From assembly GCF_040361195.1 (NCBI RefSeq), contig NZ_APNE01000004.1: a stretch of 64,000 nt of DNA. The stretch is one strand, 5' to 3'. This document shows, piece after piece, positions 23,505-31,971 of the stretch. The notes under the pieces are model-generated. The model was not told the DNA's origin, made no database searches, and saw only the letters and a list, made by a program, of their open reading frames with translations. The position numbers were made by a program, and so were the translations under genes. How positions within the stretch are numbered: the stretch's first letter is position 1; every line of letters starts with the position of its first letter. The DNA is from Salinisphaera hydrothermalis (GTDB lineage: Bacteria; Pseudomonadota; Gammaproteobacteria; Nevskiales; Salinisphaeraceae).

Positions 23505-25121
23505 CTAATAATGGCGGTCCTGCGGCGCCGGCGGTACCCATTGATACAGCCAGGTTTCGGTGAGCGTCTGATTGCCGTTGACCAGATAGGCCCGAAGCGT
23601 CACCGGGGTGGTGGCGTCGCTGGTGGGCATCCAGTCGAAAACGGCCCGATAGCCGTTGATCGGCTTCATGGCATGGGTCGAGGTATAGCTGATCTTGCCG
23701 TTGGAGGCCGATACGTTGACCGTCACGTGGGCGTCGTCCGGCAGCTTGTCCAGCGGCGAGCCGACGAAGTCCACGGCAAAGCGGCGCGCGTACTGGTCGG
23801 GCGACTTGTTGCCCGGAATCCAGCCTTCCTGCACGTTGCCCATGCCGGACCAGGTCTTATCCACAATGGCCAGCGACGGCGACACCGGCGGCTCGGGCCA
23901 CCAGTACAACGTGTAGTCGTAGTGCAAATGCTCGCCGGAGTGGACCGGCTTTTCCGGAATCCAGAACGCCACGATGTTATCGACCGTCTCGCCCACGGTC
24001 GGCATTTCCATCAGCGCGATCTGACCCTTGCCCCATTTATTCGTGGGTTTGAGCCATAGGCTCGGCCGCCGGTTGTACCAGGTGACCGGGTCGCGATAAT
24101 CGTTGAAATCGTGATCCCGCTGGACCAGACCGAACCCGCGTGGGTTCTCGTCCATGAACGTGTTGAACTGGATTGTCGGCGGGTTGTAGAGCGGCCGGCA
24201 TATCCATTCGCCGTTGCCGCGCCACATCGACAATCGATCCGAGTCGTGCATGAGCGGGTAGATCGTATCGCGCGCGGTCTCCTGGGCGGTGCCCTTGAGG
24301 TACATGCTGGTCATCGGCGCGATGCCGAGGCGTTTGATCGCTTTGCGTGTATAGACATGCGCCGAGATATCCATGATCACGCCCTGGGCGTTGCCGGCAT
24401 CGATATCGAACCGGTACGCACCGGTCGCGCTTGGCGAATCCAGCAGCGCATAGACGGTGACCCGCTCGGAACCGTCCTTGGGCCGCTCGAACCAGAACTG
24501 AGTGAAATCCGGAAATTCCTCGCCGCCGGGCTCGTCGGTATCGATCGCCAGACCGCGCGCCGACAGGCCGTACTGCTTGTCCTTGTCGATCGCGCGGAAA
24601 TAACTGGCGCCCAGGAACGAGGCCACTTCGTTGACGTAGGGCCCGCCCGGGTTCACCGCCAGCCGCCAGCCGGCAAACCCCAGGTTGTGGCCCTCGAGCT
24701 GCTTGGGATCCACGCCGCTGTGGTCGTAGTCGAACAGCTCCGGCTTGAACGGAATGGGATGGGCCTTGCCGGTATCCGGGTCGACATCGTGCATGCGCAC
24801 CGGCGTATTGAAATGCATGCCGACATGGAAGAAATGCACCCGCAGCGCGACCTTCGGGTCCGACGACCAGAGCGCGTCGTGCCAGTCGTAGACGATCTTC
24901 TGGTAGTTCAGCGGCGCCAGGCTGGCCAGTGCCTCGGGCAGCTTCTCGGCCGGCGACTGATAAGCCGAACGGGCCATCTTCCGGGCCTTGTCCTTAAGCC
25001 ACCCGAACGAGAATGGCTGACCTTTGCTTTCATCGATCGGCGACTTGGCAAAGGCCGGGATCGCCGGCAGGCCCAAAGAGGTCAGGGCCAGAGAGGCCTT
25101 GAGCAGAGTACGTCGTTGCAT
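23505..25121 (-). CDS. opgD: Glucan biosynthesis protein D (periplasmic OPG synthesis)
   Basis: 538 residues. The N-terminus MQRRTLLKASLALTSLGLPA is a twin-arginine signal peptide, as in OpgD rather than Sec-exported OpgG. The MdoG/OpgG beta-sandwich domain is recognisable by YQSPAEKLPEALASLNY-like and FRAIDKDKQYGLSARGLAI blocks, PLMHDSDRLSMWRGNGEWICRPL, and DENPRGFGLVQRDHDFNDY. OpgD controls the backbone structure of osmoregulated periplasmic glucans. No opgG or opgH lies nearby, so this is a stand-alone copy. The ribosome-binding site is AAGG. Confidence 0.9.
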   Translation of the reverse strand: MQRRTLLKASLALTSLGLPAIPAFAKSPIDESKGQPFSFGWLKDKARKMARSAYQSPAEKLPEALASLAPLNYQKIVYDWHDALWSSDPKVALRVHFFHVGMHFNTPVRMHDVDPDTGKAHPIPFKPELFDYDHSGVDPKQLEGHNLGFAGWRLAVNPGGPYVNEVASFLGASYFRAIDKDKQYGLSARGLAIDTDEPGGEEFPDFTQFWFERPKDGSERVTVYALLDSPSATGAYRFDIDAGNAQGVIMDISAHVYTRKAIKRLGIAPMTSMYLKGTAQETARDTIYPLMHDSDRLSMWRGNGEWICRPLYNPPTIQFNTFMDENPRGFGLVQRDHDFNDYRDPVTWYNRRPSLWLKPTNKWGKGQIALMEMPTVGETVDNIVAFWIPEKPVHSGEHLHYDYTLYWWPEPPVSPSLAIVDKTWSGMGNVQEGWIPGNKSPDQYARRFAVDFVGSPLDKLPDDAHVTVNVSASNGKISYTSTHAMKPINGYRAVFDWMPTSDATTPVTLRAYLVNGNQTLTETWLYQWVPPAPQDRHY

Positions 25122-25194
25122 GATTTCGCCTTATCAAGACAAGCCGGAGTCGAGCGATCCGCGATTACCGGCGCGTCGCCCGGTGCGCCGGCGC

Positions 25195-25692
25195 TCAGTC
25201 GTCGTGGACATGGGTCTCCATCTCCTGGAGGAAATCGGCCGCTTCGTCCTGCATGCGCTGGCGCAGGTCGATCATCTTGCGCGCGTAATCGTTCAGGCGC
25301 CGGGCCTGCGGTGTTTCCGGCGTGAACGCCGGCACCGCCGTGGGGCGACCGTCGCCGTCGACGGCGACGAACACCAGTATGCAGTGCGTCGTGAAACGGG
25401 CGTCGTCCGATTTCGGGTCGCGGGCATACACGCTGACCGAGATGTGCATGCTGGTGTTGCCGGTATGCATCAGCTCGGCCTTGAGCTCCACCAGGTCGCC
25501 CACCCGGATCGGCTTGAGAAACCGGATGCCGCCGACGTAGGCCGTGACGCAGTAGCTGTGCGACCAGTTCGCCGCACAGGTATAACCCGCGTGGTCGATC
25601 CATTTCATGACACTGCCGCCGAATACGTTGCCCCCGAAATTCACGTCCGAGGGTTCGGCCAGAAAGCGCAGGGTGATCTCTTGATGGGACAT
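25195..25692 (-). CDS. Acyl-CoA thioesterase, YciA-like hot-dog fold
   Basis: 165 residues. Hot-dog fold with the family motif DVNFGGNVFGGSVMKWID (residues about 15-32), catalytic-type Asp in the helix, then SHSYCVTAYVGGIRFLKPI and VGDLVELKAEL. The tail DYARKMIDLRQRMQDEAADF is helical. Such enzymes hydrolyse acyl-CoA of various chain lengths in the cytosol. Start chosen at the Met that begins the conserved domain. Single gene. Confidence 0.85.
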   Translation of the reverse strand: MSHQEITLRFLAEPSDVNFGGNVFGGSVMKWIDHAGYTCAANWSHSYCVTAYVGGIRFLKPIRVGDLVELKAELMHTGNTSMHISVSVYARDPKSDDARFTTHCILVFVAVDGDGRPTAVPAFTPETPQARRLNDYARKMIDLRQRMQDEAADFLQEMETHVHDD

Positions 25693-25812
25693 CGGGCCGT
25701 AGTCTGTTGAAACTGGTGCCGAGTCTAGCGCACACCACGCGCCTCGCGTGGAACCCCGGGCGGCCACGCGATACGACTAGACTGACCGTCTGACCCCAAC
25801 CCACGATAATCC

Positions 25813-26379
25813 ATGGAACTGCTTGGATCGGCGGCTTCGCCCTATGCCCGCCGCACACGTCTTTTGCTTACCGACGTCGACTACGACTTCCGCGATCTAG
25901 CGATATATGACGCCGACAAAGCCGAGCTGGCTCGCCACAATCCGACCCTCAAAGTGCCTACGCTGATCGACGGCGATCTCACGCTGTTCGATTCGCGGGT
26001 GATCCAGCGCTATCTGGCGGATCGGTTCGGGCACGCGCCGTTGGACTGGATCGAAGAGAACCAGCTCACCGTGATCGACGGCGCTAATGACGCGCTGGTC
26101 GTCCTGCGGCTAGCCCAGGTCTCCGGGCTGGATATCCACCAGCCAGTCATGATCTATGAGCGCCACCGCGAGCGCATCGGCAACTGTCTGGACTGGTTGG
26201 AAACAGCTGCGGGCAAGGGCGCCTTCGACGACTGGCGCTACCCGGCGATCTGCCTTTACTGCATGATCGACTGGGCTGAAATGCGCGAGTTGTTCGACTT
26301 CTCGGCCTATCGAGCGCTGCTCGCCGTGCGCGAGCGTCATCGCGACCGGCCGGGCGTGGCTACGACCGACCCGCGCTAG
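25813..26379 (+). CDS. Glutathione S-transferase family protein
   Basis: 188 residues. N-terminal thioredoxin-like domain (ELLGSAASPYARRTRLLL with Ser in the catalytic position, then NPTLKVPTLIDGD with the cis-Pro, and the DSRVIQRYL glutathione-binding loop), then an all-helical C-terminal domain. It may conjugate or reduce electrophiles with glutathione, but substrate is unknown. The start codon lacks a clear ribosome-binding site. Its promoter gap is shared with the divergent thioesterase gene. Confidence 0.8.
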   Translation: MELLGSAASPYARRTRLLLTDVDYDFRDLAIYDADKAELARHNPTLKVPTLIDGDLTLFDSRVIQRYLADRFGHAPLDWIEENQLTVIDGANDALVVLRLAQVSGLDIHQPVMIYERHRERIGNCLDWLETAAGKGAFDDWRYPAICLYCMIDWAEMRELFDFSAYRALLAVRERHRDRPGVATTDPR

Positions 26380-26427
26380 CCGATATGCCCTAAGAGTGAG
26401 TTTTAAAACCCTTGTTTAAGGCATTGA

Positions 26428-26568
26428 TCCACAGATTACGCAGATTGCACAGATTTGGAATAAAGCTAGCGGGCGCCGGTGCTTATCCCGAATGCGGCGA
26501 CAACTACGGCCGGTATTCATGCCACGCACAGGCCGCCCTGAATGCGAGATCTGTGTCATCTGCGGATA
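26428..26568. repeat. Inverted-repeat element with CACAGATTACGCAGATT-type ends
   Basis: The left end (26428-26454) contains ACAGATTACGCAGATTGCACAGAT-like sequence and the right end (26549-26568, ATCTGTGTCATCTGCGGATA) is its reverse complement with few changes: CGCAGATtgcACAGAT versus CGCAGATgacACAGAT. The enclosed 94 bp has no gene. Sequences of this look recur between genes in many bacteria; here it is a candidate small non-autonomous element. Confidence 0.5.
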
Positions 26569-26658
26569 GCTCTCGAAAACGAAGTCAACAGCCCGACCAT
26601 GCGCGGCGGGCTCTCTGATTCATGTAAAGCCTCGTACGCGGCGTCCGGGCCGACCCGC

Positions 26659-26964
26659 TCAGACCGGGCGCGGCCCCATATAGACCCGGACTACGCGCTG
26701 GCCGTGCATCTCGATCGTGCCGGCGTAGCGTCGATCGCCGCGGCTATAGAATTCGAAGCCGTAGCGCCGGGTCAGCCGCCAGCTGCCCTGGCCGTCGCGC
26801 GAGAAGCCGATACGCTTGAACGCCAGTTCGTCGATGAAGATGACGTCGGCCTCTTCGCAGGCGGCCTGGGCGGCGCGCCGGGCCGCCGAGCGGGCGCCCA
26901 TGGCGCGCCACCAGACGAGGGCAACGATGGCCAGTCCAAGCAGCCAGGGGGCCAGATCGATCAT
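26659..26964 (-). CDS. DUF3301-type small membrane-anchored protein
   Basis: 101 residues. One N-terminal membrane helix (APWLLGLAIVALVWWRAM), an Ala/Arg-rich helix, then a compact domain with FIDELAFKRIGFSRDGQG and LTRRYGFEFYSRGDRRYAG, ending MHGQRVVRVYMGPRP. This is the usual layout of DUF3301 proteins; their role is unknown. The ATG overlaps the stop of the lactate-monooxygenase-like gene by four bases (ATGA), so translation is coupled to it. Confidence 0.72.
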   Translation of the reverse strand: MIDLAPWLLGLAIVALVWWRAMGARSAARRAAQAACEEADVIFIDELAFKRIGFSRDGQGSWRLTRRYGFEFYSRGDRRYAGTIEMHGQRVVRVYMGPRPV

Positions 26965-28289
26965 CGGCGGCGCCCCGATCGCAGCTCGACGCCACCGGCC
27001 CGAATCTCCTCGACGGATCGGGCGCCGGCCAATGCCATCGTAAGCTCGAAATCTGCCGCGGTATTGGCGATCCATTCGGCCACGCCGGTCGTGCCCGCTA
27101 ATGCGAGCGCGTACGCATACGGTCGACCGATGGCCACCGCATCCGCACCCAGCGCCAGCGCCTTGACGATATCGGCGCCGGTGCGCACGCCCGAGTCGAG
27201 AATAAGCGTCAGACCCGGCGCGGCGGCCCGGATATCGATCAGCGCGTCCAGGCTGGCGATGGCGCCGTCGACCTGTCGGCCGCCGTGGTTGGATACGATC
27301 AGGCCGTCGATGCCGGCGGCCACGGCGTGCTGGGCGTCCGTGCTCGACAGCACGCCCTTGAGCACGATCGGCAACCGCGTGCGCTCGCGCAGCCAGGCGA
27401 GATCGGCCCAGGTCAGATCGGGGCGCGAATAAGTGGCGACAAACTGGCGCACGGCCGCCAGGCCGTGACCGCGGGTCAGCGCGCGCCAGGTCGATCCGGG
27501 ATAATGCCGGGCGCAGGCGAGCACGTTGGCCAGCAAGCGGGGCGTGATGGGCGGCCGATTCGAGTCGGCCGGCGTATCGGCCAGCATCGACCGGAACACG
27601 GGGTCGTGCGTGTATTGCGCCAGCCCCTGACCGCGCAGAAACGGCAGATGCCCGAGCTCGAGATCGCGCGGGCGCCAGCCCAGCAGTGGTGTGTCGAGCG
27701 TGACCACCAGCGCGTCGCAGCCACAGGCTTCGGCGCGTGCGATCAGCGATTCCGCGAGCGCGTCGGATTTGGGCCAGTACAGCTGAAACCAGCGCGGCGA
27801 GCCGGGTGCGAGCGCGTCCATGGCGGCCGTGCATGCTTCCATCGGGCGGCTGGCCTGGCTCGACAGAATCGCCGGAATGCCGGCGGCGGCTGCGGCCCGG
27901 GCCGCCCCGACATCGGCCTCGTGATGCGCCAGCTCCAACGCGCCGATCGGCGCCAGCATGAACGGTTGTGGGTAGCGATGGCCGAACAGCGAAACGCCGG
28001 TATCGCGGTGGGCGATGTCGGTCAGCATGCGCGGGACAATATGCCAGGCGTCGAACGCCGCTCGGTTCGCGGCCAGCGTGGTCTCCCCCGATGCGCCGCC
28101 GGCGATATAGCCGTGCGCCGGCGCCGACAGACGACGTTTGGCCTCAGCGGCCAGGGCCGTATGCGCCACCGGAATCGCCGGCCGGCGCCCGGCCAATCCT
28201 GCGGAATAAATCGCCTGTTGGCGATGATTCGTGCCGGTGGCAGGTGTCAATTGGTCGTAGCCCGCCATGCGTCTACTCGTGTCATTCAC
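26961..28289 (-). CDS. FMN-dependent alpha-hydroxy-acid oxidase, lactate 2-monooxygenase-like
   Basis: 442 residues. TIM-barrel FMN enzyme of the LldD/glycolate-oxidase superfamily. The active-site His/Arg region is SNHGGRQVDG and the FMN site DSGVRTGADIVKALALGA. The words LVVTLDTPLLGWRPRDL, HLPFLRGQGLAQYTHDPVF resemble lactate 2-monooxygenase more than lactate dehydrogenase. It probably oxidises L-lactate or a related 2-hydroxy acid. It is co-transcribed with a DUF3301 gene and diverges from the polyamine locus; a perfect 20-bp palindrome lies 60 bp upstream, suggesting shared control. An alternative start is Met8 (28268). Confidence 0.8.
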   Translation of the reverse strand: MNDTSRRMAGYDQLTPATGTNHRQQAIYSAGLAGRRPAIPVAHTALAAEAKRRLSAPAHGYIAGGASGETTLAANRAAFDAWHIVPRMLTDIAHRDTGVSLFGHRYPQPFMLAPIGALELAHHEADVGAARAAAAAGIPAILSSQASRPMEACTAAMDALAPGSPRWFQLYWPKSDALAESLIARAEACGCDALVVTLDTPLLGWRPRDLELGHLPFLRGQGLAQYTHDPVFRSMLADTPADSNRPPITPRLLANVLACARHYPGSTWRALTRGHGLAAVRQFVATYSRPDLTWADLAWLRERTRLPIVLKGVLSSTDAQHAVAAGIDGLIVSNHGGRQVDGAIASLDALIDIRAAAPGLTLILDSGVRTGADIVKALALGADAVAIGRPYAYALALAGTTGVAEWIANTAADFELTMALAGARSVEEIRAGGVELRSGRRR

Positions 28290-28348
28290 GGGTTCAGCAT
28301 AGAGTGGCGCGCCGCAGTCGCCAACGCCGAATGAGCGCGCTCTATGAC

Positions 28349-28368
28349 CTTTTTGTGATCACAAAAAG
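28349..28368. promoter_or_regulatory. Perfect 20-bp palindromic operator candidate
   Basis: CTTTTTGTGATCACAAAAAG is perfectly self-complementary. It lies between the hydroxy-acid oxidase start (28289) and its possible promoter, where a bound repressor would block elongation. It shares the core TTGTGATCACAA with the site at 28568. Confidence 0.65.
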
Positions 28369-28567
28369 ACGATGGGCGCGCTATAACGGTGCAAATTCCG
28401 GTTCAAATGCGCTGTTTCGGGGCTGTTTCGCGCGCTGGAAGCGCTTGTGCTACTTGGTCCGGGGCTTGCAAGCGAACCCCCAGCAGCACGGTAGTTGTCC
28501 ATTGCAGTCAAGTTTGCACCGCGATTGCGCGATTCGACAGACGGCTATCGATTGCGGCATGTTTGGA

Positions 28568-28579
28568 TTGTGATCACAA
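28568..28579. promoter_or_regulatory. Palindromic operator candidate next to the puuB start
   Basis: TTGTGATCACAA, ending 12 bp before the puuB ATG (28592). Same 12-bp core as the 28349 site on the other side of the intergenic region, so one dimeric regulator probably controls both directions. Confidence 0.6.
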
Positions 28580-28591
28580 AATAAGATCTTC

Positions 28592-29884
28592 ATGAGCGAC
28601 TACGTTGACAGCTACTATCGCGACAGCCGACGCATCGAGCTGGCGCCCACGACGCCGCTGACCGGTGCGCGCCGCGTTGATGTAGCGGTCGTGGGCGGTG
28701 GCGTGACCGGTTGTTCGGCCGCCCTCAACCTCGCCGAGCGGGGTTATTCGGTGGCACTGGTCGAAGCCAATCGTATCGGCTGGGGCGCTTCGGGACGCTC
28801 CGGCGGGCAGATTCTCACCGGCTTCGGCACCGGCATGTCGACGTTCGCCGACGCACTGGGCACCGAGGACGCGCGTCGCGTATTCGAGATGTCGCGCGAA
28901 GCGGTCAATCTGACGGTGGATCGCATCCGGCGCCACGATATCGACTGCAATCTGCGTGATGGTGCGGTCTACGCCGCGCTCAAGCCGCGTCACATGAAGG
29001 GCTTTGCGGAAGAACAGGAGCATATGCAGCGGGTCTACGGTTACGACGGCCTGACCCTGCTCGATCGCGACGGCTTAGCGGAGCGCGTGCGCTGTCCGGC
29101 CTATATCGGCGGCCTGTACGACGCCGAGTCGTGGCATCTGCATCCGTTGAACTATGTGCTTGGCCTGGCCCGCGCCGCGCAGGCGGCCGGGGTGACGCTG
29201 CATGAAGACTCGCCGGTCGAGCGTATCGAACACGGCGAGCCGGCGACCGTGCATACCCGCGACGGTCAACTCACTGCCGATCATGTGGTTCTGGGCGGCA
29301 ATGCTTATCTGGCTGCCGACGTGGCGCCGGAACTCGCCGGGCACTTGATGCCGGTGGGCAACTACATCATTGCGACCGAGCCGTTGTCGCCGCAGCAGGT
29401 CGCCGAGACGCTGCCCGGCGACGACGCGGTCTCGGACGCCAATTTCGTACTCGATTACTACCAGCTTTCTGCCGCACCGGCGGACAGGCCGCGGATGCTC
29501 TATGGCGGACAGGTCAGCTACGGCAAACGGCCGCCGAAGCGGCTCAACGAACGCATGCAGACCAAGCTGGGACGCCTGTTTCCGGCACTGGAAGGTATCG
29601 GTATCGATTACAGCTGGGGCGGGCTGGTCGGTGTGACCCGCAATCGCGCGCCGCATTTCGGGCGCATCGGTAATAACGTGTTCTATGCTCAAGGCTACTC
29701 GGGCCATGGCATGGCGCTTGCGGGACTGGCAGGGCAGTTGATCAGCGATGCCGTGGCCGGGCAGGCGGAACGCTTCGATCTCTATACCCGGCTCACGCAT
29801 CGCCGGTTTCCCGGTGGCGAGCGACTTCGCACGCCGCTGCTGGTGCTGGCGACCAATTTCTATCGCATGCGGGATCTACTCTAA
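28592..29884 (+). CDS. puuB: Gamma-glutamylputrescine oxidase-like FAD enzyme
   Basis: 430 residues, DAO/PuuB family. FAD-binding DVAVVGGGVTGCSAALNLAERG (dinucleotide fold, residues about 29-50), GWGASGRSGGQ, and the C-terminal FYAQGYSGHGMALAGLAGQL. PuuB oxidises gamma-glutamylputrescine to the aldehyde with release of ammonia and hydrogen peroxide. First gene of the plus-strand polyamine operon, 10 bp before potA. A TTGTGATCACAA palindrome sits immediately upstream. Two further paralogues lie at 38744 and 40056. Confidence 0.82.
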   Translation: MSDYVDSYYRDSRRIELAPTTPLTGARRVDVAVVGGGVTGCSAALNLAERGYSVALVEANRIGWGASGRSGGQILTGFGTGMSTFADALGTEDARRVFEMSREAVNLTVDRIRRHDIDCNLRDGAVYAALKPRHMKGFAEEQEHMQRVYGYDGLTLLDRDGLAERVRCPAYIGGLYDAESWHLHPLNYVLGLARAAQAAGVTLHEDSPVERIEHGEPATVHTRDGQLTADHVVLGGNAYLAADVAPELAGHLMPVGNYIIATEPLSPQQVAETLPGDDAVSDANFVLDYYQLSAAPADRPRMLYGGQVSYGKRPPKRLNERMQTKLGRLFPALEGIGIDYSWGGLVGVTRNRAPHFGRIGNNVFYAQGYSGHGMALAGLAGQLISDAVAGQAERFDLYTRLTHRRFPGGERLRTPLLVLATNFYRMRDLL

Positions 29885-29894
29885 GAGGGCGGAT

Positions 29895-31025
29895 ATGACA
29901 GGGCAGTCGACAGCAACGGCATCGGCGGTGGCCGCCGAACCGACGACTCAACATCAGGACCAGGCCAGCGGCCGCAGTGGCTCATCGATCGAATTACATG
30001 GCGTGACCAAGCAGTTCGCGGCCGATTCGATCGCGTTGCGGGGCATCAATCTCAAGATCAGTGGCGGCGAGTTCTTCACGCTGCTCGGCCCGTCGGGCTG
30101 CGGCAAGACCACGCTGCTGCGCATCATTGCGGGTCTGGAGAACGCCAGCGATGGTGAAGTCGAGATCGGCGGCGCCTCGGTCACCGACGTGCCGGCGCAC
30201 AAGCGCAACGTCAACACGGTGTTCCAGTCCTACGCGCTGTTCAATCATCTCGATGTGCGTGAGAACATCGGCTTCGGTCTGAAGATGCGCGGCATGGACA
30301 AGGCCGAGATCAGTAAGCGCGTGACCGAAACCGCCGAGTTCATCAAGATCGGCAATCTGTTGGGTCGACGGGTCGACCAGCTCTCTGGCGGCCAGCGCCA
30401 GCGTGTCGCCCTTGCCCGGGCGCTGGTCAACGAGCCCGACGTGCTGCTGCTCGACGAGCCGCTGTCGGCGCTCGATGCCGGCCTGCGCAGCGAGCTGCAG
30501 CTCGAGTTGTCGCGGATTCAGCGCCGGCTGGGTATGACCTTCATCTTTGTCACCCACGACCAGCAGGAAGCGATGGTCATGAGCGATCGCGTGGCGGTGC
30601 TCAACGATGGTCGCATCCAGCAGGTCGGCCCGCCGCAGCAGCTGTACGAGCACCCCGAGAATCTGTTCGTGGCGCGCTTCATGGGCCATCAGAACCTCTA
30701 CGAGGTGCGCCAACAGGACGAATCCGGCCTGGATACGTGTTTCGGCCGCCTGGCGGGGGAATTCGAACGCGGCACACACGTGCTCATCCGGCCGGAAACG
30801 ATGACCGTGGTGCGCGAGGACGACGTCAACGCCGGGCCCAACGTCTTCGCCGCCGTCGTGCGCGAGCGGGTCTATCGCGGCCACGTGGCTGAGTACACGC
30901 TCGATCTGGGCAACGACACCGAGATCGTGGCCACCTGCAACAACGTGGGCGAGCCGATGTTCGACGTCGGTACCCGCGTGGCGGTGAAAGTGCAGACCTC
31001 GGGGGTGGTCACCTTCCATGCCTAG
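29895..31025 (+). CDS. potA: Polyamine ABC transporter ATPase
   Basis: 376 residues. A low-complexity 30-residue N-terminal extension precedes a complete ABC ATPase: Walker A GPSGCGKTT, Q-loop FQSYALFNHL, signature LSGGQRQR, Walker B LLLDEPLSALD and H-loop THDQQEA. A C-terminal TOBE-like regulatory domain follows (LIRPETMTV). Length and motifs match PotA/PotG. It energises polyamine uptake with the PotBC-type permeases encoded next; the stop overlaps the potB start by 8 bp. GAGGG lies upstream of the start. Confidence 0.9.
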   Translation: MTGQSTATASAVAAEPTTQHQDQASGRSGSSIELHGVTKQFAADSIALRGINLKISGGEFFTLLGPSGCGKTTLLRIIAGLENASDGEVEIGGASVTDVPAHKRNVNTVFQSYALFNHLDVRENIGFGLKMRGMDKAEISKRVTETAEFIKIGNLLGRRVDQLSGGQRQRVALARALVNEPDVLLLDEPLSALDAGLRSELQLELSRIQRRLGMTFIFVTHDQQEAMVMSDRVAVLNDGRIQQVGPPQQLYEHPENLFVARFMGHQNLYEVRQQDESGLDTCFGRLAGEFERGTHVLIRPETMTVVREDDVNAGPNVFAAVVRERVYRGHVAEYTLDLGNDTEIVATCNNVGEPMFDVGTRVAVKVQTSGVVTFHA

Positions 31026-31971
31026 AACGCAAGACGCAAGAACGCAGGGCGCTTTCGCGACCCGCGCCAGCGAGTCGCCGAAGCGTCGCGAGCCGAGCCA
31101 TTTCGGGCATCTCATGGCGGTGATTTCGCCGGGCGTGATCTGGATCGTGGTGTTCCTGGTGCTGCCGAGCGCGTATCTGATGACGATCGCGTTCATGACC
31201 AACGGCACCTACGGTCTGCCGCGGATGCCGCTGACGCTCGAGGCCTTCAAGGAACTGGCCGGCTTCGGCTTTCTGGGCTGGTCGCCCGGCAACCTCTATA
31301 CCCTGATCCGCTCGATCTGGCAGACGGTGCTGTCGACCTCGCTGGTGATCGTGATGGCTTATCCGATCGCCTACTACATCACCCGAGCGCCGGCGCGCAT
31401 GCGGCCGTTGATGCTGCTGGCGGTGGTGGTTCCGTCCTGGACCAACCAGGTCATTCGAGCGATCGGCTGGATGAACATCCTGTCGCCGGGCTCGCCCGTG
31501 AGTGACCTGGCTGCCTCGATGGGGCTGATTCCGGCGCAGATGGGCCTGTTCCCCTCGAAGTTCGCAGTGGTCGTGGGACTGGTCTACAACTTCTTGCCCT
31601 TCATGGTGCTGCCGCTGTATGCGGTGTTCGAAAAACTCGACTATGCCCAGATCGATGCCGCCCGCGACCTGCGGGCCGGGCCGATCCGGACCTTCATCCA
31701 TGCCGTGCTGCCGCAGACGTTGCCGGGGCTGCTGGCCGGCACCGTGCTGGTGTCGATTCCGGCGTTCGGCATGTACGTCATTCCCGAACTGCTCGGCGGC
31801 GGCAAGTCGATGATGCTCGGTAATCTCGTGGCACGGCAGTTCGCCGCGGCTTCGAACTGGCCGCTGGGCGCGGCCGGCGCGTTGATCATGATCATCGCGA
31901 CCCTGCTCGGCTTGCTGGTGCTGCGGCGCATGGGCAAGAAACTCGGCGGTGATTCGCAGGTGGTGCTATGA
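31018..31971 (+). CDS. potB: Polyamine ABC transporter permease (PotB/PotH-like)
   Basis: 317 residues, six membrane helices after a polar N-terminal stretch. The inner-membrane coupling loop for the ATPase is visible as DAARDLRAGPIRTFIHAVLPQTLPG (positions about 218-242), the EAA-like motif of binding-protein-dependent permeases. Typical PotB words are PSWTNQVIRAIGWMNIL and MYVIPELLGGGKSMM. Overlaps potA and potC, so the transporter subunits are translationally coupled. Confidence 0.9.
   Translation: MPRTQDARTQGAFATRASESPKRREPSHFGHLMAVISPGVIWIVVFLVLPSAYLMTIAFMTNGTYGLPRMPLTLEAFKELAGFGFLGWSPGNLYTLIRSIWQTVLSTSLVIVMAYPIAYYITRAPARMRPLMLLAVVVPSWTNQVIRAIGWMNILSPGSPVSDLAASMGLIPAQMGLFPSKFAVVVGLVYNFLPFMVLPLYAVFEKLDYAQIDAARDLRAGPIRTFIHAVLPQTLPGLLAGTVLVSIPAFGMYVIPELLGGGKSMMLGNLVARQFAAASNWPLGAAGALIMIIATLLGLLVLRRMGKKLGGDSQVVL

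Larger units (their letters stand above)
28290..28591. other. Divergent promoter region of the polyamine locus
   Basis: 302 bp without a gene. It carries palindromes at 28349-28368 and 28568-28579 (listed separately). A possible minus-strand promoter for the hydroxy-acid oxidase is TTGAAC (28406-28401) and TATAGC (28385-28380), with a short 15-bp spacer. No clear plus-strand promoter pair was found for puuB. Confidence 0.4.
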
